Positions 34,412-43,160 of a DNA stretch of 64,000 nucleotides are shown piece after piece. Numbering within the stretch: position 1 is the stretch's first letter; every line of letters starts with the position of its first letter. The notes beneath the pieces were generated by a model. That model saw nothing but the letters and a program-made list of their open reading frames with translations, ran no database searches and was not told where the DNA came from. A program made the position numbers and the translations under genes. The DNA is from Sphingomonadaceae bacterium (GTDB taxonomy: Bacteria; Pseudomonadota; Alphaproteobacteria; Sphingomonadales; Sphingomonadaceae): contig JASBUR010000031.1 in assembly GCA_030147805.1 (NCBI GenBank), forward strand, positions 1 to 64,000. The letters run 5' to 3'.

Positions 34412-34918
34412 ATGTCAGCGATGCTCGCCGCCCTCATGCTCCTGCAGGCCGCCGGCCTGCCGCCCGCGCCGCAGTGGCGGCCCGACGCGCCGATCCCGCC
34501 GCCGAGCTCGATGGAACGGCCGCGCCCCGGCGCGGCCGGCGCCGCGGTCGGCGTGTCGAGCCGGCGCATCGCGCGCTCGCCCGACGGCCATTTCTACGCC
34601 GACGGGCTGGTCAACGGCGTCGGGGTGCGCTTCATCGTCGACACCGGCGCCGGGATGGTGATGCTGACGCCGCACGACGCGATGCGCGCCGGGATCGTCG
34701 TGGCGCCGGACGACTTCCGCATGCAGGCGCGCACCGCCGGCGGCACCACCGACGTCGCGCCGGTGACGCTGAAGCAAGTGGCGGTCGGCGAGCGGCAGGC
34801 GCGCGACGTCGCGGCGGTGGTGGCGAGCGTCGACACCGGCATCTCGCTGCTCGGGATGAGCTTCCTCCGCCACCTGAAGCGCGTCACCATCGAAAATGAC
34901 GTGCTCCACCTCGAATGA
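34412..34918 (+). CDS. Retropepsin-like aspartic protease (clan AA)
   Basis: GHFYADGLVNGVGVRFIVDTGAGMVMLTPHDAMRAGI; DTG motif; C-terminal SLLGMSFLRHL. Confidence 0.85.
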   Translation: MSAMLAALMLLQAAGLPPAPQWRPDAPIPPPSSMERPRPGAAGAAVGVSSRRIARSPDGHFYADGLVNGVGVRFIVDTGAGMVMLTPHDAMRAGIVVAPDDFRMQARTAGGTTDVAPVTLKQVAVGERQARDVAAVVASVDTGISLLGMSFLRHLKRVTIENDVLHLE

Positions 34919-35271
34919 CCGGCGCGATCGACGCCGACCATGTCGAGGCGCTGCTGCAGGCGTCGGCGCGCGCCGGGCAGGCGATGACCTATGGCGAGGT
35001 GCTGGCCGCGGTCGGCCTGAGCTTCTCGCGCCCCAAGATGCGCGCGCTGTGCAAGCTGCTCGACGACATCGACGCCGCGGCGCGCGGGCGCGGCGAACCC
35101 GAGCTGGCGGTGCTGGTGGTGCGCCAGTCGGACGGGCTGCCGGGGCAGGGCTGGTGGCTCGGCGGCCGGCCGCGCGCCGACGGCTATGCCGGGCCGTGGG
35201 AAGGCCCCGAGGCCGCCGCCTATGTTCGCCGCGTCCAGCGCGAGACCTTCGATTTCTGGAACGCGCGTTAA
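34915..35271 (+). CDS. Hypothetical protein
   Basis: MTGAIDADHVEALLQASARAGQAMTYGEVLAAVGLSFSRPKMRALCKLLDDID...; ATGA overlap with the protease. Confidence 0.75.
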   Translation: MTGAIDADHVEALLQASARAGQAMTYGEVLAAVGLSFSRPKMRALCKLLDDIDAAARGRGEPELAVLVVRQSDGLPGQGWWLGGRPRADGYAGPWEGPEAAAYVRRVQRETFDFWNAR

Positions 35272-35319
35272 CCGAACCGGCTAACCGATTGTTAGCGCGG
35301 ACACGCGATACCGGGCGGC

Positions 35320-35532
35320 ATGCGTCACTACGAACGCCTCTTCCCGATCGCGATGCTCGCCAGCATCGCCGCGGGCGCCTGGTGCTTCGTCCAGGCCGAC
35401 GCGCTCGCCGCCACGCATAATTTTCTTGCCGCCGCCTTCGGGCTGCGGCTCGACGAGCGGATGCGCCAGCGCTGGTGGATCGTCGAGGACGACAGCGAAG
35501 AGGAGTGGTTGCGGTTGCGGACGCCGCGGTAG
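35320..35532 (+). CDS. Hypothetical small membrane protein
   Basis: MRHYERLFPIAMLASIAAGAWCFVQADALAATHNFLAAAFGLRLDERMRQRWW. Confidence 0.65.
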   Translation: MRHYERLFPIAMLASIAAGAWCFVQADALAATHNFLAAAFGLRLDERMRQRWWIVEDDSEEEWLRLRTPR

Positions 35533-35556
35533 GGGGCTTACGTTCTCGTAAACATT

Positions 35557-35731
35557 GTCATCCCCGCGAAGGCGGGGACCCGCGGCTGCACACCCCAGGC
35601 GCTCATGCTGAGCTTGTCGAAGCAGGGTTGGCGCGCTGGGACGCTTCGGCAAGCTCGCCCTTCGACAAGCTCAGGGTGAGCGCAAAGGGAGGCGCTTGGT
35701 CCGAAGTGGATCCCCGCCTGCGCGGGGATGC
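35557..35731. repeat. Composite nested palindromic repeat
   Basis: Outer gtcatccccgcgaaggcgggga...ggatccccgcctgcgcggggatg; inner gctcatgctgagcttgtcgaagcagg...cccttcgacaagctcagggtgagcgc. Confidence 0.85.
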
Positions 35732-35760
35732 CGGGGCAGGGCGCGGCGCGCTTCGGCCCC

Positions 35761-36630
35761 CTACAGCGTCCGCGCCGCGAAGGTGTCGCAGGCCGCGACG
35801 CTGCCCTCCTTGTAGCCGACATTGAACCAGCGCATCCGCTGCACCGAGGTGCCGTGGGTGAAGCTGTCGGGCACGACGCGGCCCTGCGCCTGGCGCTGCA
35901 GCGTGTCGTCGCCGATCGCCGCGGCGGCATCGAGCGCCTCCTCGACGTCGCCGGGTTCGAGCCGCTCGGCATTGTCGCGGGCCCACAGGCCGGCGTAGCA
36001 GTCGGCCTGCAGCTCCATGCGCACCTGCAGCGCATTGGCCTCGGCCTCGCCGGCCTGCGCCTGCGCGCGGCGGACGCTGTCGGAGATGCCGGTCACCGTC
36101 TGGACATGGTGACCGACCTCGTGCGCGATGACATAGGCCTGCGCGAAGTCGCCCGGCGCGCCGAAGCGCTGCGACAGCTCGTCGAAGAAGCTGGTGTCGA
36201 GATAGAGTTTCTGGTCGGCCGGGCAGTAGAAGGGCCCCGTCGCCGCCTGCGCCGCGCCGCAGCCCGACTGGCCATAGCCGTCGTAGAGCACCAGCGTCGG
36301 CTCGGGATAATCCTGGCCTTCGGCGGCGAAGATCTTGCTCCAGGTCGTCTCGGTGGTTTCGAGCACGCGCGCCGAGAACTGGTCGGCGGCGCCGGGGGCG
36401 CCCGCCGGCTGGCCGACCTGCTGGCCGACCGGCTGCCGCGGCGCGCCGCCGCCGCCGCCAAGCCCGCCGAAGACGAAGAACAGGATTCCGACGACCACCA
36501 GGCCGCCGAGGCCGAGCCCGCGGCCCATGAACAGCAGCGGCAGCAGCCCGCCCAAGCCGCCGCCCAAGCCGCCGCCGCCGCCGGCCTGCCGTTCGATGTT
36601 GCTGCTGCCCTTCAGGTCGTCGAGGCGCAT
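35761..36630 (-). CDS. YpfJ-like neutral zinc metallopeptidase
   Basis: MRLDDLKGSSNIERQ...AYVIAHEVGHHVQTVTGI...ELQADCYAGLWARDN. Confidence 0.94.
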   Translation of the reverse strand: MRLDDLKGSSNIERQAGGGGGLGGGLGGLLPLLFMGRGLGLGGLVVVGILFFVFGGLGGGGGAPRQPVGQQVGQPAGAPGAADQFSARVLETTETTWSKIFAAEGQDYPEPTLVLYDGYGQSGCGAAQAATGPFYCPADQKLYLDTSFFDELSQRFGAPGDFAQAYVIAHEVGHHVQTVTGISDSVRRAQAQAGEAEANALQVRMELQADCYAGLWARDNAERLEPGDVEEALDAAAAIGDDTLQRQAQGRVVPDSFTHGTSVQRMRWFNVGYKEGSVAACDTFAARTL

Positions 36631-36716
36631 CGTCTGTCTCCGCTGGCGTCGCTGGATGAACCGGAACGCCGGCCAAAGGTTGCTCCACCCGAAGCGCTTT
36701 GCAAGAAATGACCGTC

Positions 36717-37172
36717 ATGAACCAGATCACCAGCGTCTCCGCCGTCGCGCACATCATCCAGCTCGCGGTGGCACCGGTGTTCCTGCTCGCCGGTATCGGC
36801 TCGATCCTCAACGTGCTGACCGCGCGGCTCGGCCGCGTCATCGACCGCGCGCGCGGCCTCGAGGCGCAGCTCGCCGAAACGCCTTCCGCGCAGCGCGCGC
36901 CGATGCTCGCGATGCTGCACGCGCTCGACCGCCGCATGGCGGTGGCGCATTGGGCGATCAGCTGCTGCACCGCCTCGGCGCTGTTCGTCTGCCTGGTGGT
37001 CGCGGTGCTGTTCCTTGGCGACATGACCGATCGCGGCTCGGCGCGGCTCGTCGCCGGCATGTTCATCGCCGCGATGGCGCTGATCGTGGCGGGACTCAGC
37101 CTGTTCCTGATCGAGGTCAACATCGCCACCCGCTCGGTGCGCGTCAGCCGCGAATGGCTGCCGCGCAAATGA
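36717..37172 (+). CDS. DUF2721 domain-containing membrane protein
   Basis: MNQITSVSAVAHIIQLAVAPVFLLAGIGSILNVLTARLGRVIDRAR... Confidence 0.85.
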   Translation: MNQITSVSAVAHIIQLAVAPVFLLAGIGSILNVLTARLGRVIDRARGLEAQLAETPSAQRAPMLAMLHALDRRMAVAHWAISCCTASALFVCLVVAVLFLGDMTDRGSARLVAGMFIAAMALIVAGLSLFLIEVNIATRSVRVSREWLPRK

Positions 37173-37339
37173 GGCTACCGTAACCAACCGGGGTGCCGTT
37201 CATTTCGGCTTCATCGTAACATGGTCTATAACCGGCGCATCGGAAGGGCGCGTCCGTTGACACCGCGATATTTGCGGCGCCCTGGGTTTTCCGACGATCT
37301 GGCGCCCGCTCGGGCGCACGGCCGCCGCAACGGTCCGGT

Positions 37340-37555
37340 ATGGTGATTGACATGACGACTTCGGACATCCGCTCGCTCGAGGGCCTCCTCGGGCAGATCC
37401 GCACCATCCACGAGGAGCTGGCCGAGCGCCACGCCGGCCTCGCGGTGCTGCACATGGATGCTGCGATGGCCGCGCTCGAAAGCCACATCCGCCGCCAGCG
37501 CGACGGCAGCGACGGCACGTTGCGCCCCACCGCCTCACGCGAGATGCGCGCCTGA
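37340..37555 (+). CDS. Hypothetical small protein
   Basis: MVIDMTTSDIRSLEGLLGQIRTIHEELAERHAGLAVLHMDAAMAALESHIRRQ. Confidence 0.65.
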   Translation: MVIDMTTSDIRSLEGLLGQIRTIHEELAERHAGLAVLHMDAAMAALESHIRRQRDGSDGTLRPTASREMRA

Positions 37556-37623
37556 CCGCCCGCGGCGCGCTTCCGCGTCGCACCGTCTCGCTTTCGGCAT
37601 CGAAGACTGGCATGGGCGCCGGC

Positions 37624-38487
37624 ATGAAGCTCGCCCGTCTCCTGCTCGCGCTCTGCGCGCTCGCTCTGCTGCCCCGTCCCGCCTTCGCCTGGGGCGAATA
37701 TGGCCACCGCACGCTCGCCAGCATCGCCTGGGCGCATCTGACGCCAGCGGCGAAGGCCGAGGTGACTCGGCTGCTCAAGGCCGAGGTGCAGGTCGAGACG
37801 CCCGAATGCCCGCTGCGGACGATCGAGGATGCCAGCTACTGGCCCGACTGCATCCGCGGCATGGGCGACCGCTTCAACTATTCCTTCCCCTGGCATTATC
37901 AGAACATCCACGTCTGCAAGGACTTCGACGCCAAGGCGAACTGCCCCGACGGCAATTGCGTCTCGGCGCAGGTCACCCGCCACGCCAAGCTCATCGCCAG
38001 CCCGAAGATCCCCGACCGCGAGAAACTGATGTCGCTCGCCTGGCTCGTGCATTTCGTCGGCGACATGCACCAGCCGATGCATTCGGGCGACGCCGCCGAC
38101 CGCGGCGGCAACAACGTCAAGGCGGCCTATGGCTACAAGGCGCCCGAGCGGATGAACCTGCACCGCATCTGGGATTCGGAGCTCGCCGAGCGGTCGCTCA
38201 GCGAGCCGCCGGGCGACGTCGCCGGACTGCTGTCGCAGATCACCCCGGCGCTCGCCGACCAGTGGCGGCAGGGCGGCGTCGCCGACTGGCTCAGGGACGG
38301 CTGGCAGGCGTCGAAGACCTACACCTATGGCAAGCTGCCGGCGGTCGACGTCTGCGTGGCGCCGCCGACCGCGCGCGTGCTGATCGACGAAGCCTATGTC
38401 GCCGCGACTCGCGAGACGGTGCGCGAGCAGACCAAGAAGGGCGGCGTCCGGCTGGCGAAGATGCTCAACGAGGCGTTCGCGAAGTAG
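37624..38487 (+). CDS. S1/P1 nuclease
   Basis: Signal peptide then WGEYGHRTLASIAWAHL...LMSLAWLVHFVGDMHQPMHSGDAADRGGNNV. Confidence 0.95.
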   Translation: MKLARLLLALCALALLPRPAFAWGEYGHRTLASIAWAHLTPAAKAEVTRLLKAEVQVETPECPLRTIEDASYWPDCIRGMGDRFNYSFPWHYQNIHVCKDFDAKANCPDGNCVSAQVTRHAKLIASPKIPDREKLMSLAWLVHFVGDMHQPMHSGDAADRGGNNVKAAYGYKAPERMNLHRIWDSELAERSLSEPPGDVAGLLSQITPALADQWRQGGVADWLRDGWQASKTYTYGKLPAVDVCVAPPTARVLIDEAYVAATRETVREQTKKGGVRLAKMLNEAFAK

Positions 38488-38530
38488 GCGGGGCGGGGGA
38501 TCGCGGGCCAGTACCGACGACGCCCGCCGT

Positions 38531-38621
38531 TCGCGCTCACCCTGAGCTTGTCGAAGGGCGAGCTTGCCGAGGCGCCGCAGCGCGCCAATCCTGCTTCGAC
38601 AAGCTCAGCATGAGCGCTGGG
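38531..38621. repeat. Inner module of the nested repeat, without outer arms
   Basis: tcgcgctcaccctgagcttgtcgaagggcgagcttgccg...cgccaatcctgcttcgacaagctcagcatgagcgctgg. Confidence 0.85.
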
Positions 38622-38755
38622 GGGTGAGAGGGTGGCGTGCCAGTTCGCCCGGAAGTGGCAGCAGGGTAAGCGCCCCCCCGCCCACCCATATGGCTAGGCT
38701 GTTCGCCCCCACCGCCGCGGGTTACGCTCCGGCGAAACGACCGGGGAGGGGTTGC

Positions 38756-40273
38756 ATGGCGGAGGCCGATCCACGCGCAGGTGCAGCGGCGGAGGCGACG
38801 CGCGTCACCGCGGTGATCGTCGGCGCCGGCATGTCGGGGCTGCTCGCCGGCATCAAGCTGAAGGAGCGCGGCATCGACGATTTCGTCATCCTCGAACGCT
38901 CCGACTCGGTCGGCGGCACTTGGTACGACAACTGCTATCCCGGCGCCTCGTGCGACGTGCCGAGCCACCTCTACAGCTACAGCTTCGCCCCCAACCCCAA
39001 CTGGACGCGCGCCTTCGCGCGCCAGCCCGAGATCCTCGCCTATTTCCGCGACATCGCCGATCGCTACGGCCTCAACGCGCACATCGGCTTCGGCACCGAG
39101 GTGGCGGGCGCCGCCTTCGACGAGACCGCGGGCACCTGGCGCGTCGCCGCCGCCGACGGCCGCCGCTGGACGGCGCGCATCCTCATCGTCGGCGCCGGGC
39201 AATTGAACCGGCCCTGGACCCCCGACATCCCCGGCAAGGACGGCTTCGCCGGGGTGCAGTTCCACTCGGCGCGCTGGAACCGCGACATCGACCTCACCGG
39301 CCAGCGCGTCGCCTCGATCGGCAACGGCGCCAGCGCCGTCCAGTACATCCCCGAGATCGCGCCGCTCGCCGAAAAGCTCACGATCTTCCAGCGCTCGTCG
39401 AACTGGATCATCCCGCGCCCCGACGAGGAGATCACCCCGGCGCAGCACGCGCGCTTCCGCCGCTTCCCGATCCTTCGGAAGGCGCTCAGGCTGCTGATCT
39501 ATTCGATCAACGAGAGCCGCTGGGGCGCCTTCGCCCGCGCGGGCAGCTGGGCGTCGAAGCGGCTCGAGAAGATGGCGCGCGACCATCTCGCCGCGCAGGT
39601 CCACGATCCGAAGCTGCGCGAGACGCTGACCCCCGACTATCCGATCGGCTGCAAGCGCATCCTGATCACCGACGATTACTACCCCGCGGTCTGCCGCCCC
39701 AACGTCGAGATCGTCACCGAACCGATCGCGCGCATCGTGCCCGAGGGCATCGAGACCGCATCGGGGCGCCGCATCCCGCTTGACGTCATCGTCTGGGGCA
39801 CCGGCTTCGAGACCGCGGGCTTCCTGATGCCGATCGACATCACCGGCCGCGCCGGGCAGCGGCTGCACGACGTCTGGGCGAAGGGCGCCGAGGCCTATCG
39901 CGGCGTCACCGTCACCGGCTTCCCCAACATGTTCGTGATGTACGGCCCCAACACCAACCTCGGCCACAACAGCATCATCTTCATGTCCGAACGGCAGATG
40001 GATTACATCCTGCCGCTGATCGACACGATCCTGGCGCGCGACCTCGTGCTGCTCGACGTCAAGCCCGAGGTGCAGGCCGCCTACAACCGCCGCCTGCAGG
40101 ACCGGCTCGCCTCGACCGTCTGGGCGGCCGATTGCGGCAGCTGGTACAAGCACGACGGCAAGATCACCAACAACTGGTCGGGATCGACGATCGAGTTCTG
40201 GCGGCAGATGCGCCGCGTCGACCTCGACAGCTACGAGCTGGTGCCGCGCGAACGGTCCAAGGCGGCGGCGTAG
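38756..40273 (+). CDS. Flavin-containing monooxygenase / Baeyer-Villiger monooxygenase family
   Basis: VIVGAGMSGLLAGIKLKERGIDDFVILERSDSVGGTWYDNCYPGASCDVPSHLYSYSF...FHSARWNRDIDLTGQRVASIGNGASAVQ. Confidence 0.95.
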   Translation: MAEADPRAGAAAEATRVTAVIVGAGMSGLLAGIKLKERGIDDFVILERSDSVGGTWYDNCYPGASCDVPSHLYSYSFAPNPNWTRAFARQPEILAYFRDIADRYGLNAHIGFGTEVAGAAFDETAGTWRVAAADGRRWTARILIVGAGQLNRPWTPDIPGKDGFAGVQFHSARWNRDIDLTGQRVASIGNGASAVQYIPEIAPLAEKLTIFQRSSNWIIPRPDEEITPAQHARFRRFPILRKALRLLIYSINESRWGAFARAGSWASKRLEKMARDHLAAQVHDPKLRETLTPDYPIGCKRILITDDYYPAVCRPNVEIVTEPIARIVPEGIETASGRRIPLDVIVWGTGFETAGFLMPIDITGRAGQRLHDVWAKGAEAYRGVTVTGFPNMFVMYGPNTNLGHNSIIFMSERQMDYILPLIDTILARDLVLLDVKPEVQAAYNRRLQDRLASTVWAADCGSWYKHDGKITNNWSGSTIEFWRQMRRVDLDSYELVPRERSKAAA

Positions 40274-40284
40274 CGGCCCAGCCT

Positions 40285-40460
40285 TCATCCCCGCGAAGGC
40301 GGGGACCCACCCGAGACCAAGCTCTACCCTTTGCGCTCACCCTGAGCATGCCGAAGGGCGAGCTTGCTCCACCCCCTCGGCGCGCCAACCCTGCTTCGAC
40401 AAGCTCAGCATGAGCGCTTGGGGTGTGCTGGAGTGGGTCCCCGCCTGCGCGGGGATGACA
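40285..40460. repeat. Composite nested palindromic repeat (inner module inverted relative to 35557 copy)
   Basis: tcatccccgcgaaggcgggga...ctcaccctgagcatgccgaagggcgagcttgc...ctgcttcgacaagctcagcatgagcgc...ccccgcctgcgcggggatgaca. Confidence 0.85.
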
Positions 40461-40491
40461 GGCAAGGGGGGAAGGGCGGAGTCAGGGGCCC

Positions 40492-41391
40492 TCACTCGGC
40501 GATATAGCGCCACGCTCCCGTCGCATCGCGCTTCCACACGGTGAAGAACGGGACCTTGTCGGGCTGGCCGGCGGGCGGCTTCGCCTTGGCGCGGATATGG
40601 CCGAAGGTCACGCCGAGGTCGCCGCCCGGCGCCACCAGCACGCCGGCGTCGGGGCCCCAGTCGAGCGGGCTCTCGGTCTCGGGGCCGAAGTTGCTCGCCG
40701 CGATCGTCGCCGCGCCGATCGCGAAGCCGGCGCCGCCGCCCATGTTCATCGCGTCGTCATGGCCCCATTTGGCGAAGGCGGCGCGCAGCCCGATCACCTG
40801 CGCCTCGGCGGCGAAGGCGCGTTCGGCGGCGGCGAGCGCCTGCGCCGCGTCGCCGGCGCTCGCCGGCGCGCCGGCGGGCAGCGAGGGCGGCAGCATCGCC
40901 GTCGACACCGCGCCCGCCGGCCGCGGCACGCGCTTGTAGGCGGCGACGCGCCAGCCCTCGGGCTGCCGCACCCAATAGGCGAGATACTTGCCCGGCCGCT
41001 CGGGCTTGCCCGGCTCGCGCGTGGTGATGAAGCCGAAGCTGAAGCCGTGGCTGCCGTCGGCCGACACGCCGCCGCGCACCGGTGCCCAGCCGACGCGCGC
41101 CACCTTGTTCGCCGGGTTCGAGCCGAGCAGCGCCACCGCGTCGGCCTTCGACGCGGTGAAGCCGCCCGCCGGCGTCGGCATCCGCACGTCGTCGGCGAAC
41201 ATCGCCGACAGCGCGGTGACGACGTCGACCTCGGCCGCCGCCGCCGCGAACGCGCGGTCGGCGGCGAGCAGCGACTCGACCGCCGCCTGCGCCGCGGCGG
41301 GCGCCGTCGGGGCCGCGGCGGGCTGCGCGGCGACGGGGGCGGGGAGGAGCGCGGCGAGCGCCAGCGCCGCGGCGGCAGAAAAAAGCTTCAT
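40492..41391 (-). CDS. Secreted DUF4440/SnoaL-like protein with two tandem domains
   Basis: MKLFSAAAALALAALLPAPVAAQ signal peptide; two related segments (ESLLAADRAFAAAAAEV..., ALAAAERAFAAEAQV...). Confidence 0.85.
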   Translation of the reverse strand: MKLFSAAAALALAALLPAPVAAQPAAAPTAPAAAQAAVESLLAADRAFAAAAAEVDVVTALSAMFADDVRMPTPAGGFTASKADAVALLGSNPANKVARVGWAPVRGGVSADGSHGFSFGFITTREPGKPERPGKYLAYWVRQPEGWRVAAYKRVPRPAGAVSTAMLPPSLPAGAPASAGDAAQALAAAERAFAAEAQVIGLRAAFAKWGHDDAMNMGGGAGFAIGAATIAASNFGPETESPLDWGPDAGVLVAPGGDLGVTFGHIRAKAKPPAGQPDKVPFFTVWKRDATGAWRYIAE

Positions 41392-41512
41392 CTCTCGGGC
41401 CTTCTTTGCTAGGAGGCCGCCGCACCCGCCGGCCCGCCTCGTCGATGCCGCGCTTTTGGTGCGATTAGGACTAAATGGCGAGCCGGTTTCGGCACATGCC
41501 ACTGGTCGATTC

Positions 41513-41539
41513 TTATCCCCGTTATCCTCGTTATCCACA
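41513..41539 (+). promoter_or_regulatory. Triple 9-mer DnaA-box-like array
   Basis: TTATCCCCG-TTATCCTCG-TTATCCACA, contiguous 9-mers; the last is the consensus DnaA box. Confidence 0.5.
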
Positions 41540-41580
41540 GGCCCGCGACGCGATTTTGCGCTCGCGCGACTCGGCGCGTC

Positions 41581-41932
41581 ATGAGAGCTTTCGGATGTGG
41601 CCGGGGACGGCGACGGAGGCGGAAACGCCGAAGGCGCCAACAACCGGACACCGCGGAGCCGACCAGCCGCCCGAACGCCCGCAAGGGCGAACGGAACGCT
41701 CGAAGCGCCGGAGACGCCGACCCGAGGCGACGCGGGTACCGGAAGCGCAAGCGGACGGTGCCAGACGAACCAGGGCACGGCGGGAGCGAGACGCACTGAC
41801 CCCCCGTGGCCAAGGCGTCGAGCCACGCCGGGACGAACGGGCGAGCCGCCCGCTGCCGCAAGGCACCGAGAGGCCGACGACCGGGACCCCCGACGAAGTG
41901 GGGGCTGGCAGCAATGCCGGCCCCCATTTTCC
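41581..41932 (+). ncRNA. Candidate structured non-coding RNA
   Basis: Plus-strand GNRA hairpins GGCG-GAAA-CGCC (41618), CGCCC-GCAA-GGGCG (41676), TGCC-GCAA-GGCA (41854), GGGGGCTGGCA-GCAA-TGCCGGCCCCC (41900); no recognisable protein in any frame. Confidence 0.45.
41900..41932 (+). terminator. Terminator-like hairpin, 11-bp stem with GCAA loop followed by ATTTTCC
   Basis: GGGGGCTGGCA GCAA TGCCGGCCCCC ATTTTCC; one G-U pair, otherwise perfect. Confidence 0.55.
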
Positions 41933-41991
41933 GTTCGGGGGCTGCAGGCGCGGCGGATGTGCCGTAGCGCCACGCCCCGCTCGGTCCAGCC

Positions 41992-42073
41992 CGTCATCCC
42001 GACGAAAGTCAGGATCTCCATCCGCTTTGCACCGGGTCCCGTTTCGGGAGATCCTGACGGTCGTCAGGATGAC
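41992..42073. repeat. Palindromic repeat related to 27503-27568
   Basis: gtcatcccgacgaaagtcaggatctcc...gggagatcctgacggtcgtcaggatgac. Confidence 0.8.
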
Positions 42074-42356
42074 TTGGCGGGAAAGGGCACGTCCTCCTTC
42101 CGATCGGCCAGCTCGCCATTCGGCGTCGCGCCCACCGGCAGGTCGACAACCAGCGCTGCCCCACGACCGCTGCGCCGGCGCCACCGCAGCCCTAAACGCT
42201 CAGCTCCCGCGCTTGCCAGTCAGGGCTATCGCCTCCAGCAAGGCCCGCTTGGATGCCGTTCGCGGCGCATCGCTCGCGCGCGGCGTCGACGGCGGCAGCG
42301 CCGATCCGAGCCGGGCACGTCGGCCCGCCAGCCGCGCCGCATATTCCGCGAGCGGC

Positions 42357-42932
42357 TCACCGGGGGGCAGCGAGGTCGGCGAGGCTGTAGTCGCCGAGGC
42401 TTTCGGTTTGGATTCGCGCATCGAGATAGGCCTCGTCCACCGTTTCAGCGGTCGCGTATAGCAGACGCGCCTGCCCCAACATAACAGGATCGCCGCCTGA
42501 TGCCGCCGCCGCCTGGCCCATCCGGTCAGCGATCAGATCCTCGATCCCGATGACGAGGATTTCGCCGCCATCATCAAGGGTGAAACGGCGGCGGCGCAAC
42601 GGATCGGCTGAGCCTCCCATCATCGACGATCCAACGACTTCGACCCCCATCGGCAGCGTCGAATGGATGAACCCGCGCAGCGACCGTCCCCGGCCGCCGG
42701 GTCGTTCGAAGCCGAGTTCGGCCAATACCGTCTCGAACTCGGCCTGCGCCACGGTCACGAGGTCGAAGTCCCCCGTCGCGACGGCTCCCGCCGTATAGAG
42801 CTCGACAGCCGCCCCGCCGACGAGCGTCGGCTGATACGCGCCACGCTCACGGAGGCGGCGCATGGCTTCGCCCAGCAGGCGCAGGCCGGCCAGGAACGGG
42901 AGGCGATAGGGCGAAGCGTCGGTCACGGGCAC
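42357..42932 (-). CDS. Nucleotidyltransferase-superfamily protein (AbiEii/DUF6036-like), possibly frameshifted at the C-terminus
   Basis: LVGGAAVELYTAGAVATGDFDLVTVAQAEFETVLAELGF: nucleotidyltransferase-type G-G and D-x-D signature. Confidence 0.75.
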   Translation of the reverse strand: MPVTDASPYRLPFLAGLRLLGEAMRRLRERGAYQPTLVGGAAVELYTAGAVATGDFDLVTVAQAEFETVLAELGFERPGGRGRSLRGFIHSTLPMGVEVVGSSMMGGSADPLRRRRFTLDDGGEILVIGIEDLIADRMGQAAAASGGDPVMLGQARLLYATAETVDEAYLDARIQTESLGDYSLADLAAPR

Positions 42933-43160
42933 AGGTTAACCAAGACCGCGCCCTCGACAAGCGTCGGCAATCAGGAAGCGTGGGGCGGCCAGCGTACCCC
43001 GCTGCCCTTTGCGTTACCCGCTGCCCAAACCGTCATCCCCCGCGCGCGCCCAGCCATTCGACCAGTGCCATTCGTCGCTGCCCGCTTGCCGGCACGCGCG
43101 CCTCACCTGATACGAATCGGACCAGATCGCCCGCCGATCGCCCCCGCCGCCGGAGCCCGA

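Noticed and set aside
41513-41539. Chromosomal origin (oriC)
   Set aside because: Only one small box array, no AT-rich unwinding element and no dnaA/dnaN or gidA-type neighbours in the window.
41581-41932. Calling the structured stretch RNase P RNA, tmRNA or SRP RNA
   Set aside because: No GAGGAAAGUCC (RNase P), no tRNA-like/T-loop motif (tmRNA) and no SRP GGAAG domain motif were seen.
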